From assembly GCF_012027725.1 (NCBI RefSeq), contig NZ_SJOU01000003.1, forward strand, positions 124,001 through 188,000: a stretch of 64,000 bases of DNA, given 5' to 3'. This document shows positions 49,063 through 59,400 of the stretch, piece after piece. How positions within the stretch are numbered: the first letter of the stretch is position 1; each line of letters opens with the position of its first letter. The stretch is from Olsenella sp. SW781. Its GTDB lineage: Bacteria; Actinomycetota; Coriobacteriia; Coriobacteriales; Atopobiaceae. A model generated the notes under the pieces. The model saw only the letters and a program-made list of their open reading frames with translations, searched no databases and was not told the origin of the DNA. A program made the translations under genes and the position numbers.

Positions 49063-51744
49063 ATGCCAGACGCCACCCGCACCATCGCCGTCATCGACGG
49101 AAACTCCCTCATGCACCGCGCGTTCCACGCGATTCGCCAGCCCATGAGCGCGCCGGACGGGCGCGCCACCAACGCCCTCTTCGGGTTCTTCAACATGTTC
49201 ATCAAGATGGTGGACACCTTCCGCCCCGACGGCGTGATCTGCGCCTTCGACAAGGGCAAGCCGCGCGTGCGCATGGAGATGCTGCCGCAGTACAAGGCCC
49301 AGCGCCCGCCGATGGACCCGGCGCTGCACGAGCAGTTCCCCATGGTGAAGGAGCTGCTCGGCGCGCTCGACGTCCCCGTGGCCGAGCTCGAGGGCTGGGA
49401 GGGCGACGACATCCTGGGCACCCTGGCCCGGCGCGGCGAGGCGGCCGGCTACGACATGTACCTCTTCACCGGCGACCGCGACATGTACCAGCTCACGACC
49501 GACCACGTGAAGGTCGTCTCCACCAAGAAGGGCGTGACGGACGTGGTGATCATGGACCCCTCCACGGTGGAGGACCTCTACCACGGCATCACGCCGGAGC
49601 TCGTGCCCGACTTCTACGGCCTCAAGGGCGACTCCTCGGACAACATCCCCGGCGTGCCCGGGATCGGCCCCAAGAAGGCGGCCGCCCTCATCGTGCAGTA
49701 CGGCAGCCTCGACGAGGTCATCGCGCACGCCGACGAGGTCAAGGGCAAGATGGGCGAGAACCTGCGCGCCCACGTGGAGGACGCGCTCGTCTCCCGCAAG
49801 GTGGCCACGATCCGCACGGACGCGCCGATCGAGCTCGACCTCGCCGACGCGCGCTTCCCCACCTTCGACCCGGTGGAGGTCACGCGCGCGTTCTCCGCGC
49901 TCGGGTTCACGGGCATGACCTCGCGCCTCGTCCGGCTTGCCGGCGAGGAAGCCGTCGCCGCCGCACGCCAGGCGCTCGGCGAGAAGGACGAGCCCGCCCC
50001 GGCCGGCGTGGAGCTGCCCGCGCCGCTCGTCGCCGACGACGCGCTCGCGGCGCTCGACGCGGCCATGCGGGACGGCTGGGTCGGCGTGGCGCTTGACGAC
50101 GACCGCGCCGACGGGGCGCTCTTCGGCCTCGCGCACGTCCTGTGGGCCTACGACGGCGAGCGGCTCCTGCGCCTCGAGGGCGACGCCGCCGACGGGGCGC
50201 TCGCCCGGCTCCTGCGCGAGGGGCGCGTGGCCGCCGGCGACGTCAAGGCGCTCATCCACGCGCTCTCCCCCGCCGACTCGTCCAAGCCCGAGCTCCTCTC
50301 GCCCGGCGAGGTCGACCCCGCCCGCATCTTCGACGTCGCCGTGGCCGCCTACCTGCTCGACTCCGAGCGCGGCTCCTTCGGCCCCGCGGAGCTCGCAGAG
50401 GCGTACCTCGCCGAGACCCTCCCCGCCGCGAGCGACGAGCTCCCCGAGGCAGCACTCGACGCGGTGCGCGCGCGCCTGCTCGTGCCGGCGCTCTCCGAGC
50501 GCATGGAGCGCGACGGCGCCACGGGGCTCTTCCGCGACATGGAGATGCCGCTCCTGCCGGTGCTCGCCGAGATGGAGCGCGTGGGCCTCGGCGTGGACGT
50601 GAGCGTGCTCGCGGCCCAGTCCTCAGAGCTCGGCGCGGAGATCGAGGGCATGGTCGAGAAGATCCACGCCGCCGCCGGCGAGGACTTCAACATCGACTCC
50701 CCGCAGCAGCTCTCCCACGTGCTCTTCGACGTGCTCGGGCTTCCCACCTTCGGCCTCAAGCGCACCAAGCGCGGCTTCTACTCCACCAACGCCAAGGTCC
50801 TCGGCGACCTGGCGAACGAGCACCCCATCGTGGCCGAGGTACTCGACTACCGCGAGCGCTCCAAGATCAAGAGCACCTACCTCGACGCCCTCCCCGCGCT
50901 CGTGGCGGGCGACGGGCGCATCCACACCACGCTCAACCAGACGGTGACGGCCACCGGGCGCCTCTCGAGCTCGGACCCCAACCTGCAGAACATCCCCACG
51001 CGCTCCGAGCTCGGCCACCGCGTGCGCCAGGCGTTCACGGTGCCCGAGGGCAGCGTGTTTCTCGCCTGCGACTACTCGCAGATCGAGCTCAGGCTGCTCG
51101 CCCACCTCTCCGGGGACGAGCACCTGGTCGCCGCCTTCTGCGAGGGCGCGGACTTCCACGCCGCCACCGCGGCGCGCGTCTTCGGCGTGCCGGTGGAGGA
51201 GGTCACGCCGCAGCTGCGCAGCCGTGCGAAGGCCGTGAACTTTGGCATCGTCTACGGGCAGCAGGCCTTTGGCCTCGCGAGCTCGCTCAAGATTCCGCGC
51301 GCCGAGGCGCAGGAGATGATCGACCGCTACTTCGAGGCCTACCCCGGCGTGCGCGCCTTCCTCGACGAGGCGGTGCGCGTCGCCCACGAGCGCGGGTACG
51401 CCGAGACGCTCTACGGCCGCCGCCGGCACATCCGCGAGTTCCAGCAGAGCAACCGCCAGCTCATCGCCTTCGGCGAGCGCACCGCGATGAACCACCCGAT
51501 GCAGGGCACCGCCGCGGACATCATCAAGATCGCGATGGTGCGCGTGGAGCGGCGCCTCCACGAGGAGGGCCTTGCCGCCAAGCTCGTGCTGCAGATCCAC
51601 GACGAGCTGGACCTCGAGGTCCCCGAGGCCGAGGTCGAGACCGTGAGCGCGCTCGTGCGCGAGACGATGGAGGGCGTGGTGAAGCTGCGCGTGCCGCTGC
51701 TCGCCGAGGTCTCCTATGGCGCCAACTGGGCGGAGGCCAAGTGA
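49063..51744 (+). CDS. polA: DNA polymerase I
   Basis: An 893-residue polymerase. Residues 1 to about 290 are the 5' nuclease ([64 protein letters not shown]). The middle (about 310-480) is the 3'-5' exonuclease-like domain; I do not see its metal-binding DxE or YxxxD motifs intact, so proofreading is probably lost, as in many Gram-positives. The polymerase domain has motif [17 protein letters not shown] (about 670), the O-helix [15 protein letters not shown] (about 720) and motif [11 protein letters not shown] (about 845). GAGAGGA precedes the ATG. rnhA follows with a one-base overlap. Confidence 0.97.
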   Translation: MPDATRTIAVIDGNSLMHRAFHAIRQPMSAPDGRATNALFGFFNMFIKMVDTFRPDGVICAFDKGKPRVRMEMLPQYKAQRPPMDPALHEQFPMVKELLGALDVPVAELEGWEGDDILGTLARRGEAAGYDMYLFTGDRDMYQLTTDHVKVVSTKKGVTDVVIMDPSTVEDLYHGITPELVPDFYGLKGDSSDNIPGVPGIGPKKAAALIVQYGSLDEVIAHADEVKGKMGENLRAHVEDALVSRKVATIRTDAPIELDLADARFPTFDPVEVTRAFSALGFTGMTSRLVRLAGEEAVAAARQALGEKDEPAPAGVELPAPLVADDALAALDAAMRDGWVGVALDDDRADGALFGLAHVLWAYDGERLLRLEGDAADGALARLLREGRVAAGDVKALIHALSPADSSKPELLSPGEVDPARIFDVAVAAYLLDSERGSFGPAELAEAYLAETLPAASDELPEAALDAVRARLLVPALSERMERDGATGLFRDMEMPLLPVLAEMERVGLGVDVSVLAAQSSELGAEIEGMVEKIHAAAGEDFNIDSPQQLSHVLFDVLGLPTFGLKRTKRGFYSTNAKVLGDLANEHPIVAEVLDYRERSKIKSTYLDALPALVAGDGRIHTTLNQTVTATGRLSSSDPNLQNIPTRSELGHRVRQAFTVPEGSVFLACDYSQIELRLLAHLSGDEHLVAAFCEGADFHAATAARVFGVPVEEVTPQLRSRAKAVNFGIVYGQQAFGLASSLKIPRAEAQEMIDRYFEAYPGVRAFLDEAVRVAHERGYAETLYGRRRHIREFQQSNRQLIAFGERTAMNHPMQGTAADIIKIAMVRVERRLHEEGLAAKLVLQIHDELDLEVPEAEVETVSALVRETMEGVVKLRVPLLAEVSYGANWAEAK

Positions 51745-52301
51745 TGGCGAGCTGGGAGGAGTTTGCGCGCTCGGCGGGAGAGAGGCTCGCGACGGGCGAG
51801 AGGGACGTGCGCCCCGGCGCCCTCATGCAGGTGCAGGCCTGGTCGGACGGCTCCTCGCGCGGCAACCCGGGGCCAGGGGGCTACGGAGCGGTTCTTCGCT
51901 ACGCGGGGCCAGACGGCCGCACCTATGAGCGCGAGCTCTCGGCGGGATATCGCCGAACCACCAACAACCGCATGGAGCTCATGGGGGCGATCGCGGCGCT
52001 CGAGGCGTTGCGCCGCCCCTGCGCGGTCACGATGACGACGGACTCGCAGTACGTCTGCAACGCGTTCAACAAGAACTGGATCGGCGGCTGGCTCCGCCGC
52101 GGATGGAAGACCGCGAGCAAGCAGCCGGTGAAGAACGTCGACCTCTGGAAGCGGCTGCTGACCGCCTGCGACTCGCACGAGGTCACCTGGGTCTGGGTCA
52201 AGGGCCACGCGGGGCATCCCGAGAACGAGCGCTGCGACGAGCTGGCGACGTCCGCCGCCGACGGGACGGGCCTTCAGGAGGACGCCGGCTTCGAGGGATA
52301 G
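51744..52301 (+). CDS. rnhA: Ribonuclease HI
   Basis: A 185-residue type 1 RNase H that removes RNA from RNA-DNA hybrids. Catalytic residues are Asp35 ([15 protein letters not shown]), Glu78 ([10 protein letters not shown]), Asp100 (MTTDSQYV) and Asp165 (NERCDELA), with His155 in [12 protein letters not shown]. The first about 28 residues are an extension before the fold. Its ATG overlaps the polA stop (TGATG), coupling two enzymes that process RNA primers. Confidence 0.96.
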   Translation: MASWEEFARSAGERLATGERDVRPGALMQVQAWSDGSSRGNPGPGGYGAVLRYAGPDGRTYERELSAGYRRTTNNRMELMGAIAALEALRRPCAVTMTTDSQYVCNAFNKNWIGGWLRRGWKTASKQPVKNVDLWKRLLTACDSHEVTWVWVKGHAGHPENERCDELATSAADGTGLQEDAGFEG

Positions 52302-52326
52302 CGGCGGCGCGAGGCTCTTCTCGGTC

Positions 52327-52386
52327 GTTCTTCTCGCCCGCCTCCCGTTCTTCTCGCCCGCGTCCCGTACTTCTCGGCCGCCTCCC
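52327..52386. repeat. Three tandem 20-bp copies carrying the TTCTTCTCG word
   Basis: 52327-52346, 52347-52366 and 52367-52386 are near-identical 20-base units (GTTCTTCTCGCCCGCCTCCC; the third differs at a few positions). They directly precede the first CTTAGGTGAGCA element. Confidence 0.85.
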
Positions 52387-52396
52387 CTCCCACCTC

Positions 52397-52521
52397 CTTA
52401 GGTGAGCATAATCTTCGAACTAGCACGACTCACCTAAGGACGAGGCGAGAAGAACAACTGGGCAAACGTCACTCACCTAAGAAAATCGTGCAAGAAAGTT
52501 CGATATCTGTGCTCACCTAAG
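52397..52521. repeat. 125-bp palindromic element, copy 1
   Basis: The element begins CTTAGGTGAGCA and ends with a reverse-complement TGCTCACCTAAG-type end, with two further CACCTAAG words inside. The first 10 bases pair with CTCACCTAAG about 30 bases in. Its centre carries GGCGAGAAGAACAACTG (52445-52461). It is AT-rich for this genome. No gene occurs in the 585-base gap 52302-52886. Confidence 0.88.
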
Positions 52522-52636
52522 TCGCGGGGCGAACCGCGAGCGAGCAAGCGGGGCAGCGCGGCAAGGGCGCGAGCGCGTCGTAGGCGAGTTTTTCACCCGT
52601 CTTCCCGGCCCTTCTCGCCGGCTCTTCTCGCCGTGC

Positions 52637-52761
52637 GCTAAGTGAGCAAAGACTTCGAACTTTCTCGACTCACCTAAGCGCGGGGCGAGAAGAACAACTG
52701 CGCTAACGTGACCCACCTAAGAAAACCACGCAAGATAGCTAGATTAATTTGCTCACCTAAG
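52637..52761. repeat. 125-bp palindromic element, copy 2
   Basis: Same length and plan as copy 1, starting 240 bases later. Shared blocks are the CTTCGAACT, GACTCACCTAAG, GGGGCGAGAAGAACAACTG and ACCCACCTAAGAAAA segments; the rest has diverged. Two TTCTCGCCG words (about 52612-52632) precede it. Short CAGGAGAG/GCGCACAGGAGAG repeats follow up to about 52830. Confidence 0.88.
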
Positions 52762-52886
52762 CGCGCAGGAGAGCAGGGCGCGCAGGAGAGTAGGGTACAC
52801 GGGAGAGTAAGGCGCACAGGAGAGCGCGGCCTCCTGGTCGCCTCGCCGGGGAACGGCGGCCGTGCCGGCTGGCGGCCGGCGGCGCC

Positions 52887-53405
52887 TCACATGCGAAACG
52901 CCGCCACGAGCTCGGTCACGCCGTTGAAGACGAGGCCGAAGCCGGCAATGGAGAACATGAGGTCGACGAGGGCAAACGGCGAGGCCACCACGAGCACGCC
53001 GAGGATGACGGTGAGGACGGCGAGCACCGTCCCCATGCCGGCGGCCGGGGAGCCCAGCGCCGCGAGCGAGCGCGCCTCCGCGAAGTCGCCAAGGCCGGAG
53101 AAGAGGATGAACACGCCCACGATCACCACGAGCCAGTTCACGAACATCCCGGGCCAGAACCAGAGAATGGCGCCGAAGACCAGCTCGACGAGGCCGACGA
53201 AGAGGTCGGACTGCGTCGAGACGTCGCGGGCGCGGGCGTAGCCCACGAGCGTGATCGCGCCCGTGATGGCGAGCACCCCGCCGAAGAGGGTCGTGAGGAA
53301 GAGCGCCACGCCGGCCGGGTTGAGCAGGATCACCACGCCGGTGAGAAGCGAGGCGATTCCCATGAGGACCACCGTCGCGCGGGCGCGCTGGAACGAGTTA
53401 GCCAT
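52887..53405 (-). CDS. HdeD-family (DUF308) membrane protein
   Basis: A 172-residue protein with six short membrane helices arranged as three DUF308 pairs (ASLLTGVVILLNPAGVALFLT; LVELVFGAILWFWPGMFV; AVLTVILGVLVVASPFALVDL). The repeated G-x-x-x-L-x-x-P at each helix pair is the family hallmark. HdeD proteins are linked to acid resistance in enterobacteria, but the role here is unknown. AAGGTGG precedes the ATG. Confidence 0.9.
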   Translation of the reverse strand: MANSFQRARATVVLMGIASLLTGVVILLNPAGVALFLTTLFGGVLAITGAITLVGYARARDVSTQSDLFVGLVELVFGAILWFWPGMFVNWLVVIVGVFILFSGLGDFAEARSLAALGSPAAGMGTVLAVLTVILGVLVVASPFALVDLMFSIAGFGLVFNGVTELVAAFRM

Positions 53406-53545
53406 GATGCCACCTTAGGTTGGGCGACGGACTCTCCGTCGCATGACGTCTTTCTACCCGCTCGCCGCGCGCGCCAACGCGGCGAGCCCCGCCGCGCGAT
53501 ACACTACCCACGTGGAATCTCTCGGAAGCGACGCGAGGAGGGGCC

Positions 53546-54478
53546 ATGCCCGCTCTCATCACGCACCACATATTCGGCGAGGACGTCATCGCGGGCCTGC
53601 CCGACGGCATCGTGAGCGGCGAGGAGGAGAAGCTCGCCTTCCTGCTCGCAAACCAGGGTCCGGACCCCCTCCTCGCCCGGTTCTCGGCCCTGCCCGCCAC
53701 GGCGCGCGCCTGTCACCGCCTCGCGCGGCTCATCCAGGGAGGCTGCGTCACGCGCGCGTTCTGGGCGCTGCGCGACGGCGTGAGCCGCCTGCCCGCCGCC
53801 GACAAGGGCGTCGGGCGCGCCTTCGCGCTCGGCTTTCTCGGCCACTACGCGCTCGACCGCGCGGCGCACCCCCTCGTCGTCTCCCAGCAGCGTGCCCTCG
53901 TCGAGGCGGACCGCACGCTCGCCGCAGTCGCGAGCGACGTGCACGCCGTGATCGAGTCGGACATCGACAGCTGGATCCTCTGGGAGAAGCGCGGCGCCAC
54001 CGTGCTCGAGCGGCCCGCCGCCGGGAACCTCATGCGGACCGAGCGCGTCGAGCGCGTGGGCGGGGCACTCGTCTCCCAGCTCTCGCTCGCCGTCTTCGGG
54101 CTCGAGCTCGGGGCGCGGGAGTACGCCGGCAGCGTGCGGGACCTCGAGCGCGCCTACCGCCTCATCGACCCCGCCGGGTCGCCGCGCGCGCGTGCGGTCA
54201 GTGCCCTCGAGCGGCTCGCGCGCGGGCGCTCCTGGGCAGCGGCTGCGGCGCACTACGTGCGGCGCGACGAGGACTGCCCCGCGGCAAACCTCGGCTGCCT
54301 CCCCTGGCGCGACCCCTTCACGGGGCGCATCCGCTCCGAGAGCCTGGCCGACCTCTTCGACGAGGCGCGCCTCTCCTACCCCGCGCTCGCCGAGGCATTC
54401 GTGCGCGGGGACCGAGGCGGCTTCAGGAGGCTCGTCGGCGGGCTCGACTACGCGGGGCGGCCGGGGACGGACGACTGA
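53546..54478 (+). CDS. Zinc-dependent phospholipase C-like protein
   Basis: A 310-residue all-helical protein of the zinc-dependent phospholipase C/S1-P1-like group found in Firmicutes and Actinobacteria. Likely metal ligands are the N-terminal THHIFGEDV, the QGPDPLL motif, FLGHYALDRAAHP and SDVHAVIESDIDS. It has no signal peptide, so it is probably cytoplasmic, and the real substrate is unknown. GAGGAGGGG precedes the ATG. A TACACT about 45 bases upstream may be the -10. Confidence 0.85.
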   Translation: MPALITHHIFGEDVIAGLPDGIVSGEEEKLAFLLANQGPDPLLARFSALPATARACHRLARLIQGGCVTRAFWALRDGVSRLPAADKGVGRAFALGFLGHYALDRAAHPLVVSQQRALVEADRTLAAVASDVHAVIESDIDSWILWEKRGATVLERPAAGNLMRTERVERVGGALVSQLSLAVFGLELGAREYAGSVRDLERAYRLIDPAGSPRARAVSALERLARGRSWAAAAAHYVRRDEDCPAANLGCLPWRDPFTGRIRSESLADLFDEARLSYPALAEAFVRGDRGGFRRLVGGLDYAGRPGTDD

Positions 54479-54503
54479 CGTCGGCGGCCCCTCCCCTCCC
54501 CTT

Positions 54504-54628
54504 CGCGTTTGCACGTGCAAACGCGCCGGCGCATGGCATGGCGAGAAGAACCATCAAGCCCCTGAGCAGCACGGATGCGAATCAGTCACCACGGCGCCCC
54601 TCGCGTTTGCTCGTGCAAACTCGAGGGG
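54504..54628. repeat. GTTTGCACGTGCAAAC palindromes around a GGCGAGAAGAAC word
   Basis: 54504-54525 is a perfect 22-base palindrome with core GTTTGCACGTGCAAAC. 54597-54628 is a 32-base imperfect palindrome of the same word flanked by CCCCTCG/CGAGGGG. Exactly between them is GGCGAGAAGAACC (54540-54552). No gene lies in 54479-54694. Confidence 0.88.
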
Positions 54629-54694
54629 TGCCGCCATTGGCGTGCGTCGGGAGACGGGACGAGGCCGGTGGGGCGCCACGGCCGGGGCGCGGCC

Positions 54695-54964
54695 CTAGAG
54701 CCAGACGAGGGTGTCGGGCGGCTCGGGACCCTCGTCGGCGGGGCGGGCGTCTCGGGAGCCCTCGCCCCACGTCGCCGACTCCTCGAGCCAGGGGCGGCGA
54801 CGCTCCGGAAGCGCGGAGAAGGGCCGCTCCTCCCCGTCCTCGAGCCAGACGAGGGACTCGGCCTCGTGCGCCGGGGACTCCTCGACGCCCGGCGTCGGGT
54901 CCTCGGAGCCCGCCACCACCGTGGCCGACCCCCGGACGAACATGATGCCAACCGGCCCGTCCAT
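54695..54964 (-). CDS. Small hypothetical protein coupled to gltD
   Basis: An 89-residue acidic protein, unrecognised. It starts 2 bases after the gltD stop, with GGGGAT upstream, in the codon style of real genes here. Two short internal repeats end in LVWL (ESLVWLEDGEE and DTLVWL), from duplicated GAGCCAGACGAGGG DNA. It could be a small partner of glutamate synthase or a non-functional tail of the operon; evidence is positional only. Confidence 0.45.
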   Translation of the reverse strand: MDGPVGIMFVRGSATVVAGSEDPTPGVEESPAHEAESLVWLEDGEERPFSALPERRRPWLEESATWGEGSRDARPADEGPEPPDTLVWL

Positions 54965-54966
54965 GG

Positions 54967-56436
54967 CTATATCCCCAGCTCGGCGGCTGCCTCTGCCGCG
55001 CAGGACAGGGCGTCTGCTATGGCGCTCACCACGAGCGAGGACCCCGTCCTCGCGTCACCGGCGAGAAAGACGGGCGTCTCACCGGGCGCCGCGGCGCGAT
55101 GGGCGCCCCCCTCGGTGACGGGAAGCCCCCGCTCGCCCACGGAGACGCCCAGCGCGTCCAGCACGCCGCGCTCCGGGCCCGTGAAGCCGCAGGCTATGAG
55201 CACGAGCTGCGCCGGGACCTCGCGCTCGCTGCCGACGACGCGCTCGGGCGCGCCGCCCGACCAGTCGAGGTCGGCCACGCGCAGGCCACGGACCGCGCCG
55301 TCCGCGTCGAGAAGGACCTCGAGCGTGTCCACGCCCCAGGAGCGCATCTCGCCGCCCATGGACGCGATGGCCTCGGCCTGGCCGTAGTCGGTCTTGAGCG
55401 TGGAGGGCCACTCGGGCCAGCGCGTGACGCCCGGGCCCGGCTCGGCGGGACGCGGCAGGAACTCGACCTGCCGCAGCGAGCGAGCGCCCTGGCGGACGGC
55501 GGTGCCCAGGCAGTCGTTGCCCGTGTCGCCGCCGCCGACGACCACCACGTCGCGGCCCTCGGCGCTCACCGCGGGCTCGCCGCCGTCCAGGAGCGCCCGC
55601 GTGGAGGCCGTGAGGTAGTCCACGGCCCAGACCACGCCGCCCGAGGCAAGCCCCTCCTCGAAGCCCGCCGCGGCGAGCCCCCGCGGCCGGCGCGCGCCCG
55701 CGGCCACGACCACGGCGTTGCTCTCCGCGAGGAGCGCCGACGCCACGTCCTTCTCGGCAGCGTCCGTGTTGAGGCGAAACTCGATCCCCAGCTCCTCCAT
55801 GAGCGCGACGCGCCGCGCGACCACCCGCTTCTCGAGCTTCATGTTGGGGATGCCGTAGGTGAGCAGGCCCCCCGCGCGGTCCGCGCGCTCGACGACCGTC
55901 ACGCGGGCCCCGCGCCGGGCGAGCTCCCACGCGGCCGCAAGGCCGGCCGGCCCGGAGCCCACCACGGCGACGCGCGGGGCGCCCGGCGCCGCCGGCGGGA
56001 AGCGTCGGGGGCCGCCATGCGCCCACTCCCAGTCGGAGATCGCGCGCTCGTTGTCGTGGATCGTCTCCGGCTCGCCGTGACAGCCCAGGTTGCAGGCGGC
56101 CTCGCAGAGCGCGGGACACACGCGGCTCGTGAACTCCGGGAGCGGGGACGTAAGCGCCAGCCTATCGGCGGCCTCGCGCATGAGGCCACGATAGAGGAGG
56201 TCGTTCCACTCGGGGATGAGGTTATGGAGCGGGCAGCCGCTCGGGCGCGCGCCGCCGAAGCCAAGGCCCGTCTGGCAGAACGCCACGCCGCACATCATGC
56301 AGCGGCTCGCCTGCGCGCGGCGGCGGGCCTCGTCAAGCTCCCCGTGGAGCCCCTCGTAGTCGAGCACGCGCTCGGCCACCGGCCGCAGCGGCTCGGTCTC
56401 ACGGTCAACCGTCAGGTACGCACCAGGCCTTCCCAT
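54967..56436 (-). CDS. gltD: Glutamate synthase small (beta) subunit
   Basis: A 489-residue NADPH-oxidising subunit. The N-terminal Fe-S region has CMMCGVAFCQTG, GCPLHNLIPEWNDLL and CPALCEAACNLGC. FAD motif VAVVGSGPAGLAAAWELARRG is at about 150-170 and the NADPH motif VVVGGGDTGNDCLGTA at about 290. The C-terminal FLAGDARTGSSLVVSAIADA closes the FAD site. It passes electrons to GltB. It begins one base after the gltB stop. Confidence 0.96.
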   Translation of the reverse strand: MGRPGAYLTVDRETEPLRPVAERVLDYEGLHGELDEARRRAQASRCMMCGVAFCQTGLGFGGARPSGCPLHNLIPEWNDLLYRGLMREAADRLALTSPLPEFTSRVCPALCEAACNLGCHGEPETIHDNERAISDWEWAHGGPRRFPPAAPGAPRVAVVGSGPAGLAAAWELARRGARVTVVERADRAGGLLTYGIPNMKLEKRVVARRVALMEELGIEFRLNTDAAEKDVASALLAESNAVVVAAGARRPRGLAAAGFEEGLASGGVVWAVDYLTASTRALLDGGEPAVSAEGRDVVVVGGGDTGNDCLGTAVRQGARSLRQVEFLPRPAEPGPGVTRWPEWPSTLKTDYGQAEAIASMGGEMRSWGVDTLEVLLDADGAVRGLRVADLDWSGGAPERVVGSEREVPAQLVLIACGFTGPERGVLDALGVSVGERGLPVTEGGAHRAAAPGETPVFLAGDARTGSSLVVSAIADALSCAAEAAAELGI

Positions 56437-56437
56437 G

Positions 56438-59400
56438 CTAGCCCTCCCTCATGACGTCGAACGCGCGCTCGAGCGCGGCCTCGCGGGACGCGCCCGCTGC
56501 CTCCGCCTCGGCCACTAGGCCGAGGACCCGCTCGTAGTCGCGCGGTATCACCTTCACGAAGCTGTCACGCGCCTCGTCGAACTGGTAGAGGAGCTTGATG
56601 CCGCGCGGGCTCGCCGTGCGGCGCACGTGCTCCTCCACGAGCGAGCGCACGAGCTCGAGGTCCTTCTCGCCCGGCTCCTCCAGGTTCACGAGCTCCCGGT
56701 TGCAGCGCCTGGCGAGCGTGCCGAAGCGGTCGTAGACGTAGGCCACGCCCCCCGACATGCCCGCGGCGAAGTTGGGGCCCACCTCGCCGAGCACGACCAC
56801 GGTGCCGCCCGTCATGTACTCGCAGCCGTGCGCGCCCACGCCCTCCACCACCACCGTGGCACCGGAGTTGCGCACGCAGAAGCGCTGGCCCGCAAGGCCG
56901 TTCACGAAGGCGCGCCCGCCCGTGGCGCCGTAGAGGGCCACGTTGCCCACGATGACGTTCTCGTCGAACTTGTAGGTGGCACCGTCCGCGGGCCGCACGG
57001 AGAGGACGCCGCCCGAGAGGCCCTTGCCGAAGTAGTCGTTGGCGTCGCCCGCCACGTTGAGCGTGACGCCCGCCGGCAGGAAGGCGCCGAAGCTCTGGCC
57101 CGCCGAGCCCGCGCAGTCCACCGTGACCGAGCCCTCCGGGAGGCCGTCGGGGTGCGCGGCCGTCACGCGGCTGCCGAGCATCGTGCCCACGCAGCGGTTC
57201 ACGTTGTCGATGTCCGCGCGCAGGCGGATGGGCTCGAGGTGCGCGCGGGCGCGCTCGGTGTAGGGCACGAGCAGCGTGGCGTCGAGCGTGCGGCCGAGCT
57301 CCAGGTCGGCCGCCATCTCGGGCAGGAAGCGCGGCACGTCGGCGCCGGGGATCTGCCGCCCGAACTCGCAGACGCCGGGGGCGAGAAGGTCGGAGAGGTC
57401 CAGGCGGTTGGCCTTCCAGCTGTCCTCGCCGGCGACGGGCACCTGCGTGAGGCAGTCGGCGCGGCCGACCATCTCGTCCACCGTGCGAAAGCCCAGCGAC
57501 GCCATGATCTCGCGCAGCTCCTCGGCCACGAACGTCATGAAGTTCACCACGTGCTCGGGCCGTCCCGAGAAGCGGGCGCGCAGGCGGCAGTCCTGCGTGG
57601 CCACGCCCGCCGGGCAGGTGTCGCGCTGGCAGTCGCGTTGCATGAGGCAGCCGCAGGCGATGAGCGGCATCGTGGCGAAGCCGAACTCCTCGGCGCCCAG
57701 AAGCGCCGCGATCGCCACGTCGCGCCCGCTCATGAGCTTGCCGTCCGTCTCGAGCACCACGCGGGAGCGCAGGCCGTTGCGCAGGAGCGTCTGCTGCGTC
57801 TCGGCGAGGCCGATCTCGAACGGGATGCCCGCGTGGTAGATGGAGTCTCGCGGGGCGGCGCCGGTGCCGCCGTTGTGCCCGGAGACGAGGATCTTGTCGG
57901 CCCCGCCCTTGGCCACGCCCGTGGCGATGGTGCCCACGCCCGCGAGGGCGCAGAGCTTGACCGAGACGCGGGCGCCGGGGTTGGCGCACTTGAGGTCGAA
58001 TATCAGCTCGGCGAGGTCCTCGATCGAGTAGATGTCGTGGTGCGGCGGGGGCGAGATGAGGCTCACGCCAGGCGTTGACTGACGCACCTCGGCGATCCAC
58101 GGGTAGACCTTCTTGCCGGGCAGATGGCCGCCCTCGCCGGGCTTGGCGCCCTGCGCCATCTTGATCTGGATCTCGGTCGCGGAGACCAGGTAGCGGCTCG
58201 TCACGCCGAAGCGCCCGGACGCCACCTGCTTGATCGCGGAGCGCGCGGAGTCGCCGTTGGCGCGCGGCGTCTCGCGCGCGGGGTCCTCGCCGCCCTCGCC
58301 GGAGTTGGAGCGGCCGTGCAGGCGGTTCATCGCCACGGCGAGACACTCGTGCTGCTCGCGCGAGATGGAGCCGTAGCTCATGGCGCCGGTGTTGAAGCGC
58401 CGCACGATCTCGCTCGCGGGCTCCACCTCCTCGAGCGGCACGGGCGCGCCGGCGGGCGAGAAGCCCATGAGGTCGCGCAGGGTGACGGCGCGTCCGGGCC
58501 GGTGCACCCACGCGGAGTACTCCTTGAAGAGGCCGTAGTCGCCCTCGCGGCAGGCGCGCTGCAGGAGGTAGATGGCCTTGGGGTCGATGAGGTGCTCCTC
58601 GCCCGCCGGGCGCCACTTGGTGAGGCCGAGCGTGGGGAGCTGGTCCGGCGCGGGGGACGCGGCGAGCCCCGTCGCGGCGGCGCGGCGCGCGTCGAGCTCC
58701 CGCTGGAGGTCGTCCGCCGTGAGGCCGCCCACGCGCGTGGCCGTGAAGGTGAAGCACTTCTCGACGAGCTCCTCGGAGAGCCCCAGGACCTCGAAGATCT
58801 GCGCGGAGTGGTAGCCCTGCATCGTGGAGATGCCCATCTTGGACATGACGGAGACGATGCCCGCCGTGACCGCCCGGTCGAAGTTGGCGCAGGCCTCCTC
58901 CGGGGAGAGCGCGAGCTCGCCGCGGGCGCACAGGTCGCGGATGCAGTCGTGCGCCAGGTACGGGTGGATGCCGCTCGCCGAGTAGCCCACGAGGCACGCG
59001 AAGTCATGGGCGCAGAGGGCATCGCCGGTCTCCACCACGAGGTCCGCGCGCGTGCGCAGGCCGCAGCGGATGAGGTGGTTGTGCACGCAGCCGAGGGCGA
59101 GCAGGGACGGGATCGGCGCCTCGCCGGAGCCCGCGCGGTCGGAGATCACCACGATGTTGGCCCCGGAGCGCACGTCCTTCTCGGCCTGCGCCGCCAGGGC
59201 GTCCAGGGCCTCGGCCAGCGCGTGCGGGCCCGCACCGGCGGGGTAGGTCGCGCTGAGGCGCGCCACGGCGAAGCCCGCGCGGTCGATCGCGCAGACTCGC
59301 CGGAAGTCGGCCTCGGAGAGGATGGGGCCGGGCAGGCGCACGAGGCGGCAGGCGTCGCGGCAGTCCTCGAGGAGGTTCCCGTGGTTGCCGAGGTAGAGCG

